64,000 nucleotides of DNA from JAHBNG01 sp039028975. GTDB taxonomy: Bacteria; Chloroflexota; Anaerolineae; Caldilineales; Caldilineaceae. Positions 51,915 through 60,933 of this stretch are shown here, one piece after another (position 1 is the first letter of the stretch; the number at the start of each line of letters is the position of its first letter). A model generated the notes under the pieces. It did not search any database, was not told the DNA's origin, and was given only the letters and a program-made list of their open reading frames with translations. The translations under genes and the position numbers were made by a program. The stretch spans positions 1 through 64,000 of the forward strand of contig JBCCHB010000015.1 in NCBI GenBank assembly GCA_039028975.1, read 5' to 3'.

Positions 51915-52725
51915 GTTAGACAATGCTCGGTTTCAACAAATAGCTACAGCATTGGACGAAAATGTAGAATCAGTTCAATTGAACCAGGAAGGTGTTGATA
52001 ATCTAATTGTTGAAATAAATGGAAAGTGGATCTTCCGTTTTCCCAGAAATGAAGGCGCACAGGATAACCTCAAAAAAGAGCAGAGACTATTATCTAGAAT
52101 CAGCCACAAGCTCCCATTGCCTGTGCCTCATTATGAACATGTTCATGAAGACTTCGTCGCTTATCGGAAGTTACAGGGTCAAGGCTTAAGAAAGGAACGC
52201 TTCGATGCCCTTGGCACCGCGCATCAAGAACGTATTGCTGAATGTGTAGGCGCATTTCTTACAGCATTGCATAACGCAATTGACGACTTGGATGAACCGC
52301 TAGATGAATCAAAAAATCAGCTAAATTTCTGGGATGAAGTTTGGCCAGCGGTTGAAATTCAGTTGTCGGCTAGATGCAGAACAAATGCCCGAAATTATTT
52401 TGAGGAAATGGGCAGACTACCATATGAAGATAAGCTGATACATGGAGACTTCAAGTTCAAACATCTTCTCTTTGATGGTCGTCGTGTTTCTGGCATTCTT
52501 GATTTTGGATGTGCAGAAAAGGGTGATCCTGCACGAGACATTGCACGTATATCAGAGAGATATGGTCGTGGATTTATGCAGAGGATATTGAACCAATATG
52601 TGGCTAATGAGCAAGACGATTTGATTGCAATACGAGCGGAACATTATAGAAGGCGGGGCTTGTGTTTTCTCATTTTTGATAACAACCAGCAAGCGTGCAG
52701 AGAGCTTGAAGCGCTGTTCGGATAG
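51907..52725 (+). CDS. APH-family small-molecule phosphotransferase
   Basis: A 272-residue aminoglycoside-phosphotransferase-fold kinase. The catalytic loop is LIHGDFKFKHLLFD (Brenner-type HGD...K/N), and the metal Asp is in GILDFGCAEKGDPARD. The N-lobe has IFRFPRNE with the ATP lysine region nearby (KKEQRLLSRI). Its A/T-rich codons contrast with both neighbouring PhyH genes, suggesting recent acquisition. It overlaps the upstream gene by 8 bp and lies 32 bp ahead of the next. Confidence 0.85.
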   Translation: MDKLDNARFQQIATALDENVESVQLNQEGVDNLIVEINGKWIFRFPRNEGAQDNLKKEQRLLSRISHKLPLPVPHYEHVHEDFVAYRKLQGQGLRKERFDALGTAHQERIAECVGAFLTALHNAIDDLDEPLDESKNQLNFWDEVWPAVEIQLSARCRTNARNYFEEMGRLPYEDKLIHGDFKFKHLLFDGRRVSGILDFGCAEKGDPARDIARISERYGRGFMQRILNQYVANEQDDLIAIRAEHYRRRGLCFLIFDNNQQACRELEALFG

Positions 52726-52757
52726 TCTGCCAATTATCAACAAGGAACCAATTTAAA

Positions 52758-53660
52758 ATGTCAAATCAACAATACCGAGTAGCCCCTCCCGGTTTTACCA
52801 AAACCCAGTGGGAAACACTTTTAGAAGAGGGCGTCATCGTGATGGAAGATGCACTCAGTCAGGATGAGGTCGATGAACTACTCGATGCCGTTGACCGCAC
52901 GGCCCAAGCCCACGAAAAGTACAAGCCAGGAGCCTTTCTCAGTATCCAGAACTGTGTTGAGCGCGACCCTGTGCTGGCAAATCTCATCGACCACGACCGG
53001 CATGTGGGGTACGTCTATGATGCTTTTGGCGAGCAGCTAAAACTCCAGCTAAGCGAGCTGTTTTTGCGCACGCCGGGCGGTGGTGGCAACAACATGTGGC
53101 ATCCAGATGGCGCACGTGCCCTGCCCTACCTACAATACTCTCCGATCTTGCCTTTGCAGATCAAGGTTGGCTACTGGCTAACTGATCTCACCGCGCCCAA
53201 AATGGGCAATTTTGTCTACATGCCCGGCAGCCACCGCCAGCAATATTTTGAAGGCTACGACACCCACGAAAGCTTACCTGGCGAGCAGATTTTGCAGGTA
53301 CCCGCAGGCAGTATGACCATCATGCATGGCGCCATCTGGCATCGAGTAGAGGCAAACGAGAGCACCGTCACCCGCAAGAATCTCTTTATGGCCTACTGCC
53401 CGTCATGGCTCACCTCTGCCGATCGGCTGACTTCTGATCCGGCGTGGCTGGCAACGCTGAATCGGGAGCAGCAGATCATCATGCGCAGCTATGAGCATGG
53501 CTATGCCAACGCCAAGCCCCCTGCCGAGCACTTTCCCCTCTTCCTCGATCGGGAGACGGGGCTGGATCATGATCCAAGTGTCTATGCCGATTATGTGCCG
53601 CTGCATAAACGCAAGCGCAAGACCTGGGTGGAGAAGTTGAGCGAGCGGGTTTTGGCGTGA
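52758..53660 (+). CDS. Phytanoyl-CoA dioxygenase-like Fe(II)/2-oxoglutarate enzyme
   Basis: A 300-residue PhyH-family oxygenase. MWHPDGARAL gives H115 and D117; GAIWHRVEA gives H195; the co-substrate arginine is in VTRKNLF. It is not a close copy of the PhyH gene at 50994. AAGGAACC before the ATG is adequate. Followed 18 bp later by an amidase gene. The two PhyH genes flank an APH-type kinase. Confidence 0.87.
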   Translation: MSNQQYRVAPPGFTKTQWETLLEEGVIVMEDALSQDEVDELLDAVDRTAQAHEKYKPGAFLSIQNCVERDPVLANLIDHDRHVGYVYDAFGEQLKLQLSELFLRTPGGGGNNMWHPDGARALPYLQYSPILPLQIKVGYWLTDLTAPKMGNFVYMPGSHRQQYFEGYDTHESLPGEQILQVPAGSMTIMHGAIWHRVEANESTVTRKNLFMAYCPSWLTSADRLTSDPAWLATLNREQQIIMRSYEHGYANAKPPAEHFPLFLDRETGLDHDPSVYADYVPLHKRKRKTWVEKLSERVLA

Positions 53661-53678
53661 CATCGACGGAGAACCGAC

Positions 53679-55058
53679 ATGGATGGATTGATCTACCGAT
53701 CTGCAAAGGCGCTAGCCGAAGCAATTCGTACCAAAGAGGTTTCATCTTATGAGGTAGTAACTGCCTGTATTTCGCTTATTGAAGCTGTTAATCCGAAAAT
53801 TAATGCGGTAGTTCAAAACAGATTTGAGGAAGCAGTTGACGAGGCACGCCAAGCTGATGATGCATTAAGGCAAGGCGAAAGCTGGGGATCCCTTCATGGG
53901 GTACCTATGACAATCAAAGACTCCCTAGATACAGCCGGAGTTGTCACAACTGTTGGCACAAAGGGTCGTCAGTCATTTATTCCCACCAGAGATGCTACTG
54001 CTGTTGCTAGGCCTCGCGCAGCCGGAGCGATTTTGGTCGGTAAAACCAATACATCTGAATTGACCGCAGCCGGTATTACCGACAATCATATTTATGGGCA
54101 AACGAATAACCCCTATGATTTGAACCGCACTCCCGGGGGCAGTAGCGGTGGTGCAGCCGCGATTGTCGCAACAGGCGCGATTCCGTTTGATATTGGGAGC
54201 GATAGCAGCGGTAGTGTTCGCCTGCCCGCTCACTACTGTGGAGTTGCTGGCCTTAAACCAACCATGGGTCGTGTGTCACGGACAGGGCATATTCCTTCAT
54301 TTGATATCGGTCTTCTTGATCCGATTACCCAGATCGGTCCTCTTGCTCGACATGTAGAAGATTTACCCCTGCTTTTGCGGATTATTTCAGGTGTAGACTG
54401 GATTGATCCAACAATTGTACCCGTTCCACTTGGAAACCCGGAGGATGTTAATTTAAGCCAGTTGCGAGTTGCTTACTATAGTGACAACGGGATTGAGACG
54501 CCGACGAGCGATACTGAGCAGGTCATAAAAGAGGCCATTGAGGTATTGTCTGCTGGTGGCATGAAGCTTGTAGAGGATCGTCCTCCTATTGTTCAGAACC
54601 CGGATCTCTTAAGTGGCAAATTGGTCCTTGCCGATGGCGGGGACGCGATTCGCAAGATTCTACAAACAGTAGGTACGGCGATTGACGAAACGCATCCGAG
54701 CATTAGCTGGACACAATCCGGTGAAGTGGTACCCACCCTTGAGTTGACTGCCCTGATAGCACAATGGAATATCTTCCGAAGCCAGATGCTAACCTTTATG
54801 AAAGAGTACGATGCCATCGTCTGCCCAGCTAGCTCTACGCCTGCTCCTCCACACGAGGCGGCGGACACCGATTTCAGCTATACGAGCCCATATAATCTGA
54901 CAGGGTGGCCAGCCGTGGTTGTGCGCGGCGGAACATCCAGCGAAGGTTTACCTATCGGCGTGCAAATCATTGCCAGACCCTGGCATGAAGATGTGGCGTG
55001 TGCCATCGCCCAACAGATCGAAAATGAACTTGGTGGATGGCAGTTACCGAGCATTTAA
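53679..55058 (+). CDS. Amidase signature-family hydrolase
   Basis: A 459-residue amidase. The Ser-cis-Ser-Lys triad is recognisable: K80 in TIKDS, cis-Ser in TPGGSSGGAA (153-158) and nucleophile Ser179 in GSDSSGSVRLPA. Hydrolyses an amide to a carboxylate and ammonia; substrate not inferable. It lies directly after PhyH and in the same direction as the importer operon, perhaps a catabolic set. Confidence 0.9.
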   Translation: MDGLIYRSAKALAEAIRTKEVSSYEVVTACISLIEAVNPKINAVVQNRFEEAVDEARQADDALRQGESWGSLHGVPMTIKDSLDTAGVVTTVGTKGRQSFIPTRDATAVARPRAAGAILVGKTNTSELTAAGITDNHIYGQTNNPYDLNRTPGGSSGGAAAIVATGAIPFDIGSDSSGSVRLPAHYCGVAGLKPTMGRVSRTGHIPSFDIGLLDPITQIGPLARHVEDLPLLLRIISGVDWIDPTIVPVPLGNPEDVNLSQLRVAYYSDNGIETPTSDTEQVIKEAIEVLSAGGMKLVEDRPPIVQNPDLLSGKLVLADGGDAIRKILQTVGTAIDETHPSISWTQSGEVVPTLELTALIAQWNIFRSQMLTFMKEYDAIVCPASSTPAPPHEAADTDFSYTSPYNLTGWPAVVVRGGTSSEGLPIGVQIIARPWHEDVACAIAQQIENELGGWQLPSI

Positions 55059-55404
55059 CTTAACCTAAGATGACAGTCACTTTTCGCACCAAGCAAGCCG
55101 TTAATACAGAGACTCCGACTCGCCTGTATGTGAAGTGGCATCCGCCTGGGGATATATCCGCAGTGCTATCAAGCAGCGCCCCCCCTGAGTGTCTAACTTG
55201 TATGTAAGCATCGAAAAGCTACTATATGTGGACAGATTGGCGCTACATATTGTGGTTTCAGAGTAGTGACATACGACTTAAACAGCCAGGGAGCGCCCCG
55301 TCAACGGGGCTGGCCGACGTTTAAGCCCAGTTTAGTGGGCGTCGTTTTGTAGCCTCGTCATTTATGGCGGGGTGGGCGTCTGCGTACAGAGAGGAACCAA
55401 AAAG
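55059..55404. other. Intergenic with terminator-like hairpins
   Basis: No gene is supported. Two stems lie at 55295-55310 (GCCCC/GGGGC) and 55316-55343 (GAC and GCCCA / TGGGC and GTC), the second followed by GTTTTG. These probably terminate the amidase transcript. GAGG before ATG 55405 marks the next start. Confidence 0.5.
55295..55348 (+). terminator. Double hairpin, probable terminator of the amidase transcript
   Basis: GCCCCGTCAACGGGGC forms a perfect five-base-pair stem. Next, GCCCA/TGGGC with an outer GAC/GTC forms a second stem followed by GTTTTG. Confidence 0.45.
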
Positions 55405-57603
55405 ATGAGCGATAGCAACCAAACACCGTGGTATCAACGCGCCCGACGTTGGGGCCAAACCAACATTACCGAAATCGACCCCACTCGCTACGACATTGAT
55501 TGGTGGCGCTCATACTGGAAGCGCGTCCGCGTGCAGGGGGTGATCATCAACGGCGGTGGAATTGTGGCCTACTATCCCAGCCGCTTCCCCCAACATTATC
55601 GCGCCCAACACCTGGGTGATCGCGACCTCTTTGGGGAAGTTGCCCAAGCCGCGCATGAAGAGGGCTTGGCCGTTCTGGCCCGCATGGATTCCAACCGTAC
55701 CACCAAAGAATTCTATGAGCAGCGTCCTGAATGGTTTACGCGTGACGCCAACGGTGAGCCATATATGGCCCAAGATCGCTACATCACCTGCATCTTTAGC
55801 GACTATTATGAAGAGTTCCTCACCCAGGTTCTGCGCGAAATTGCCGAACGCTATCAGCCCCAAGGCTTCACCGACAACAGTTGGAGCGGCCTACGCCGAA
55901 AGGACATGTGTCAATGTGAGAATTGCGCTCGTTCCTTTCGAGATAAACATGGGGTTGAACTACCCACTGCAGTAGATTGGGACAGCCCAGTCTATCGTGC
56001 CTGGGTTCGCTGGAACTATGACCGTCGGCTTGAAATCTGGGATCTCTTCAACAAGACGACCCAGTCCGCGGGTGGGCCAGACTGCCTCTGGTTGGGCATG
56101 CTCAATGGCAGCGTCCACAACCAGAGCGGGCGTTTTCGCGATCATAAAGCGCTGCTCGAACGCTCCAAAATTTTGATGCTCGACTATCAGACCCGGGTAC
56201 AGCCCAAGGGGATGACCAACAATAGTGACGCTGGCAAGCTGGCCCACGGCATCATGGGCTGGGATATTTTAGCCCCCGAAAGCATGGCCCAATATCAGGG
56301 GCGTGTGCCTACCTTTCGCCTAGCCAGCAAACCACCAGCCGAGTCCAATTTGTGGATGGCAGAAGGCTTTGCCAGCGGTATTCAGCCCTGGTGGCACTTT
56401 ATCAGCGCTTACCATGAAGATCGCCGCCAATATAAGACGCCTGTTCCTATGGTGCAGTGGCACGCCGAAAACGAAGAGTACCTCTTCAACCGTCGCCCGG
56501 TGGCCAGCATTGGCCTGCTCTGGTCCCAAGAAAACGTCGACTACTACGGTCGCGATGTGGCCAAGGAACGGGTCATTTTTCCCTATAGCGGCATGGTCCA
56601 GGCGCTGATTCGAGCGCGCATCCCCTATCTTCCAATTCACGTCGACCATATTGCCCGCGATGCCAGCCAATTGACCACGCTGCTCTTGCCCAACATCGGT
56701 GCACTATCAGATGAACATGTAGAGAGCATACGTAACTACGTCCAAGCGGGCGGCAACCTTGTAGTGACCGGTCAGACCAGCCTCTACACCGAATCGGGCG
56801 AGCGTCGGCCTGATTTTGCGCTGGCGGATCTGCTGGGTGTCCACGCCACCGAGGAACAGATAGGCCAAGGCGAAATTTTTGGCATGAACTGGGAATCCTA
56901 CTCTGACCATTCCTATCTGCGATTAACGCCAGAGTTGCGGGCGCAGGTTGACGGCCCGTTGACCGGAAACGAGCCAGCGATTGGGGGGGAGCGACACCCC
57001 ACATTGGTCGGCTTTGAGGAGACCGATATCCTCGGCTTTGGTGGACGCCTCGAAGTGGTACGAATCGATGAAGGTGCTGGTGACGAAACTGTAGTCCCGT
57101 TGACGCTGATCCCCCCTTTCCCCATCTATCCGCCCGAGTTCTCCTGGATGCGCGAGCCAAGGTCGGACCATCCTGCCCTTGTGCTTCGGACAGCGCCAGC
57201 TAGCGGTCGTGTCGCGTACCTACCCACAGATATTGACCGGCTCTTTGCCAAATACTATCTGCCCGATCATGGCGACCTGCTGGCCAATGTGGTCCGCTGG
57301 GCCAGCCAGGGGCAGATTCCGCTGCGCGTCGAGGGGTGTGGTATTGTTGACTGTCATCTTTACCAACAGGAAGGACGCATGATCCTGCATATGGTCAATC
57401 TAACTGCGACTGGTCATATGCCAGTTCACGAGCATATTCCAGTAGGGCCGTTCCAGGTGGCCATCCAATTAAACGACGATGTTCCTGGCTCAACGGTGAA
57501 GGCATTGGTGGCGCAGCAGCCGCTTTCCATTACGGTTGAAGATGGCTGGGTGAACTTTGAGATGCCGTCCATTGAGGCCCATGAAGTCGTCGTTGTTACC
57601 TAA
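55405..57603 (+). CDS. GHL6-like glycoside hydrolase with GH42-type trimerisation domain
   Basis: A 732-residue protein. The N-terminal barrel (about 1-375) resembles hypothetical glycosyl hydrolase 6 (PF14871-like): GGGIVAYYPSRFP, LGDRDLFGEVAQ, AVLARMDSNR, EWFTRDANGEP, and PQGFTDNSWSG, where an Asp is expected for catalysis. The middle domain (about 390-590, SIGLLWSQEN to GGNLVVTGQTS) resembles the beta-galactosidase trimerisation fold. ATG 55405 is favoured over 55372 by GAGG upstream. No signal peptide. It converges with the MalT-GH2 set. Activity is inferred. Confidence 0.75.
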   Translation: MSDSNQTPWYQRARRWGQTNITEIDPTRYDIDWWRSYWKRVRVQGVIINGGGIVAYYPSRFPQHYRAQHLGDRDLFGEVAQAAHEEGLAVLARMDSNRTTKEFYEQRPEWFTRDANGEPYMAQDRYITCIFSDYYEEFLTQVLREIAERYQPQGFTDNSWSGLRRKDMCQCENCARSFRDKHGVELPTAVDWDSPVYRAWVRWNYDRRLEIWDLFNKTTQSAGGPDCLWLGMLNGSVHNQSGRFRDHKALLERSKILMLDYQTRVQPKGMTNNSDAGKLAHGIMGWDILAPESMAQYQGRVPTFRLASKPPAESNLWMAEGFASGIQPWWHFISAYHEDRRQYKTPVPMVQWHAENEEYLFNRRPVASIGLLWSQENVDYYGRDVAKERVIFPYSGMVQALIRARIPYLPIHVDHIARDASQLTTLLLPNIGALSDEHVESIRNYVQAGGNLVVTGQTSLYTESGERRPDFALADLLGVHATEEQIGQGEIFGMNWESYSDHSYLRLTPELRAQVDGPLTGNEPAIGGERHPTLVGFEETDILGFGGRLEVVRIDEGAGDETVVPLTLIPPFPIYPPEFSWMREPRSDHPALVLRTAPASGRVAYLPTDIDRLFAKYYLPDHGDLLANVVRWASQGQIPLRVEGCGIVDCHLYQQEGRMILHMVNLTATGHMPVHEHIPVGPFQVAIQLNDDVPGSTVKALVAQQPLSITVEDGWVNFEMPSIEAHEVVVVT

Positions 57604-57607
57604 AATT

Positions 57608-58093
57608 CTACGCTTGTTGTTCACGCCAGGTCCAAGCCAGCCAGATAATGACGAATGCCGTCAAAACCTGCACCCCGGCAAAAAAGATATCGTCGAGATC
57701 ATGCCTCTGTGTGATGAACACAAACCCCAATCCTATGATCCCGGCGATGATGTTTGCCCATCGATTGATGCGATAAGGCAATATCCAAGCCATAAGAAGC
57801 TATACTTTTCAGACAGCTTCTATTCCCTCTGGTACTGGAGTGGATATACCCCAAACGGGGTACCCATTATCAGAGTGGAACAACTGATTTATCAGACGGC
57901 TTCTAAGAACCATGGCAATGGGAATCTCTATCATAATTCCAGCGACCAACATCATCTTCTCAGTCAATTCAACACCATTGACGGTGCGAGGCATGATTTC
58001 CTCCAAAGAACCAAGTCGGAAGAAATCATGGATGTCCCGAACCACGATATTAAGTAAAACGAGTATCCATAACATTGATAGCAGCGCTAGCAA
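57608..58093 (-). pseudogene. Disrupted DUF6326-like membrane protein gene
   Basis: Two same-frame pieces are seen. The first piece (58093-57809) reads LLSMLWILVLLNIVVRDIHDFF and EKMMLVAGIMIEIPIAMVLRSRL. The second (57793-57608) reads LPYRINRWANIIAGIIGLGFVF. Together they resemble the DUF6326 family. Between them about 100 bp encode foreign residues and two in-frame stops (TGA at 57809-57811 and TAG a few bases on). The 14-bp near-repeat TCAGACAGCTTCTA (57809-57822) and TCAGACGGCTTCTA (57892-57905) marks the insertion. It follows the MalT-like gene on the same strand. Confidence 0.6.
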
Positions 58094-58101
58094 TCTCGTT
58101 C

Positions 58102-60912
58102 CTAAATCAACCCTAGCTCTTCTGCCCGTTTGACGGCTGCTCGGCGATTCTTAACGTCAAGTTTACCGTAGATGCGCTTAGTGTGGGTGCGGACAGTGCT
58201 TAAGGCGACCACTAGCTCATGGGCGATCTCTGGCCCTGAAAGCTCGGTTTTGAGCAGCCGGAGAACGTCAAGCTCACGCTGACTTAGCGGCTCAATAAGT
58301 TGCTGAGATGCCTGAGTCACGAGGGCCGTATTGGCGATCTCTGGCTGTACTGGTTTAAATGCCGCCAACAGCTTGGTTGTATAGTTGGGTACGATCCCAC
58401 GAGCCTCAGCTTTATGGAGCAGTTGCGCCATAGGAGGGCCTTCGTTCACGAAGATTCGGACATAGCCTTCTGGCTCAGCCAGTGTCAGGGCTTGCTCTAA
58501 AACTGTAAGGGCGGCAGACGTGTTGCCCTGGATCTGATGGGCTAGGGACTGAAGAATGAGAATTTCGATAACGGTTCCTCGTCTCCCTCCTTTTTCCGCG
58601 GCTTGGAGCAGACGCTCCAGTAGCGCCAATGCCTGCTTGCTCTGATTCTGTAGTAAGAGTACCCTCGCAAAGGTGACATGAGCGAACTCGCTTAAGTAGT
58701 TCAGGTCGTCATCAATGGATAGACCTCGCTCGCGAACCCATTCTAACGCGTCAGCCACTCTTGCTTGCCTAACCCACAGTCTCACCTTCAATGCACCCAC
58801 AGGATAGATGTCAGGGATGGGGATAGTGTAGTATAGTTGCTCTGCTTGGTAAATCAGGTCGAGAGCATCCTCTACGTGCCCCTGAGCTTCTTTCAACCGG
58901 GCCTCGGCCACGAGTCGGTGATATTTGTCGCTCGGGGTTGCCGCTAATTTACCAAGCTCTTTGCTTCTTTGAAGGTGCTGAGTGGCAGTTTCCAGCTCAT
59001 CCCATTCACGATATATTTCACTTAACCCTCGATACAGATCCGCTGTTGCCAAGGGCAACGGCTCGTCCTGCTTTGCTGCTAGCTGCAATGATTGGGTATA
59101 GATACGTACTGCTTCCTTTAGGCGACCTTGTGCTACCCTGATGTAAGCGAGGATAGATGTACCACCGATGGCGCTAAGGATTCCACCACCTATCTGTAGG
59201 CTTTCCAGCCCATCAGCAAAGAAGCGATATGCGGCCTCTAGCTCTCCGCTTGACCAATAAGCAAGGCCAAGGAGTGCAGCCGCTGTTCCGTGCTCGTAAT
59301 GATCGCTTGCGGGTAGGAGTTCCAGTGCTCTCTGGGCATACGTTATGGCACTTAGCACGTCACCGCGTGTTTGGGCATGATAAGCACGGGCATTGGCTAT
59401 TGATCCTTGCAGAGACCGAAATTGCACATCGTCCACAACAACTATTTCAGCAGAGGTCATCTCACCAGAATCCATCTCAGCAGCGTTCGTTCTAGCCGGT
59501 GGAGGTTGCAACGAATCGGGTGTGCCACCACCCTTATTCATCTCGCTTCTTGAGTATAACAATCGTTCGGCATCTTGCAGGCGGGCCTCTACATCCTCCA
59601 ACTTATTGCTATCTAATAAAGTCCAAGCATACAGAACGCTAAGTACAGGTCGGGCACGGATCACCCTGTCAGGTAGTGCCTTCACCCAACCAAGCGTAGT
59701 GGCGTCTTGTCTATTCTTACGCATGGTTGGCCACACAACTTCAATCAACCCCGCTGCTCGCGAGAAATCTTCGGCAACAAGTGCATGGTGGATAGCATCA
59801 GTCGGCAGACTCCTCTGCTCATACCACTCACTAGCACGCTCATGTAGGTTAGAAAGTTCAGTTGGTTGCTCTTCCTTCAAGCGTATTTGCAGAACCTCGG
59901 CAAAGAGATGATGATAGCGATACCACTGACGTGCATCATCTAATGGAACCACAAAGAGATTGCCTCGATCCAGGGCCTCCAACATCCCTTTGCCATCTTC
60001 CTGGCCTGTGACAGCCTCACATAATGAACCGTTTAACCGTTCGAGTATCGCTGTTTGCAGCAAAAAGCTACGCACTTTTTCTGGCTGGCGTTGCAACACT
60101 TCTTCAACCAAATAGTCTAGCACGAAACGATGACTACCCGTAAAGGCTTGGATAAAATGGGTGTTGCCTGATTGGTCTAGTAGATCAGAGCTCCTTTGTA
60201 AGGCGAGAGCTGCCATTTGGAGGCCAGCGATCCAACCTTCGGTGCGGCTCTCTAGGGCGGTAATCTCTTCGACAGAGAGCGTTAGGCCCATGGCATCATT
60301 TAGAAATCTAGCCGCTTCATCAGGGGTAAAGCGTAGGTCACTGTCACGCACTTCGGTCAGTTGCCCCCGAACCCGATATCGTGCCAAGGGAAGCGGTGGA
60401 TCCTGGCGAGAGGTGATGACAAGGTGCATCAGGGGGGGGAGGTGCTCGATGAAGAAGGCGATGGCCTCGTTTACCACGTCATTATTGAGGACATGATAGT
60501 CATCTAAAACAAGAATAAATCTGTTTGATAGGGTGGTAATTTCATTGAGGAGTGCGGTTAGCATTGATTCCACTGAGGGTGATTGGGGAGAATGGAGCAG
60601 TTCCAACACACCCTCGCCAATCGCCGCTGTGCCAACCTGTGCTGCAATCGTCTGCAAAGCTTCAATGAGGTAAGCTACAAAGCGGGTAGGGTCATTATCT
60701 CTCTCATCCAGCGAAAGCCACGCCACAGGCCATTCGCCGCTGGCAGCCCACTCACTTGCCAACGTGGTCTTGCCAAAGCCTGCAGGGGCTGAGATGAGGG
60801 TCAGCTTGCCATGCCGACCCTTATTCAATCGTGCGATTAGGCGAGGACGAAGAACAAGGGTCGCTCGTACAGAGGGAATATAGAGTTTCGTCGCTAAAAT
60901 GGGCGTCGACAT
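58102..60912 (-). CDS. MalT-like ATP-dependent LuxR transcriptional regulator
   Basis: A 936-residue regulator. Walker A is APAGFGKTT (42-50), Walker B is FILVLDDYH, and a TPR-like helical region (about 420-860) follows. The C-terminal LuxR HTH (about 870-936) reads LSQRELDVLRLLKTELSGPEIA and TVRTHTKRIYGKL. MalT family members activate sugar-utilisation genes on binding ATP and an inducer. It lies downstream of the GH2 glycosidase gene on the same strand (21 bp gap), so it probably controls local glycoside genes. Confidence 0.93.
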   Translation of the reverse strand: MSTPILATKLYIPSVRATLVLRPRLIARLNKGRHGKLTLISAPAGFGKTTLASEWAASGEWPVAWLSLDERDNDPTRFVAYLIEALQTIAAQVGTAAIGEGVLELLHSPQSPSVESMLTALLNEITTLSNRFILVLDDYHVLNNDVVNEAIAFFIEHLPPLMHLVITSRQDPPLPLARYRVRGQLTEVRDSDLRFTPDEAARFLNDAMGLTLSVEEITALESRTEGWIAGLQMAALALQRSSDLLDQSGNTHFIQAFTGSHRFVLDYLVEEVLQRQPEKVRSFLLQTAILERLNGSLCEAVTGQEDGKGMLEALDRGNLFVVPLDDARQWYRYHHLFAEVLQIRLKEEQPTELSNLHERASEWYEQRSLPTDAIHHALVAEDFSRAAGLIEVVWPTMRKNRQDATTLGWVKALPDRVIRARPVLSVLYAWTLLDSNKLEDVEARLQDAERLLYSRSEMNKGGGTPDSLQPPPARTNAAEMDSGEMTSAEIVVVDDVQFRSLQGSIANARAYHAQTRGDVLSAITYAQRALELLPASDHYEHGTAAALLGLAYWSSGELEAAYRFFADGLESLQIGGGILSAIGGTSILAYIRVAQGRLKEAVRIYTQSLQLAAKQDEPLPLATADLYRGLSEIYREWDELETATQHLQRSKELGKLAATPSDKYHRLVAEARLKEAQGHVEDALDLIYQAEQLYYTIPIPDIYPVGALKVRLWVRQARVADALEWVRERGLSIDDDLNYLSEFAHVTFARVLLLQNQSKQALALLERLLQAAEKGGRRGTVIEILILQSLAHQIQGNTSAALTVLEQALTLAEPEGYVRIFVNEGPPMAQLLHKAEARGIVPNYTTKLLAAFKPVQPEIANTALVTQASQQLIEPLSQRELDVLRLLKTELSGPEIAHELVVALSTVRTHTKRIYGKLDVKNRRAAVKRAEELGLI

Positions 60913-60933
60913 GGATCAATTAATCATCCGATT

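Noticed and set aside
56573..57160. 195-codon minus-strand frame
   Set aside because: It is a shadow of the GHL6-like gene, with Arg/Ser/Pro-rich composition typical of antisense frames.
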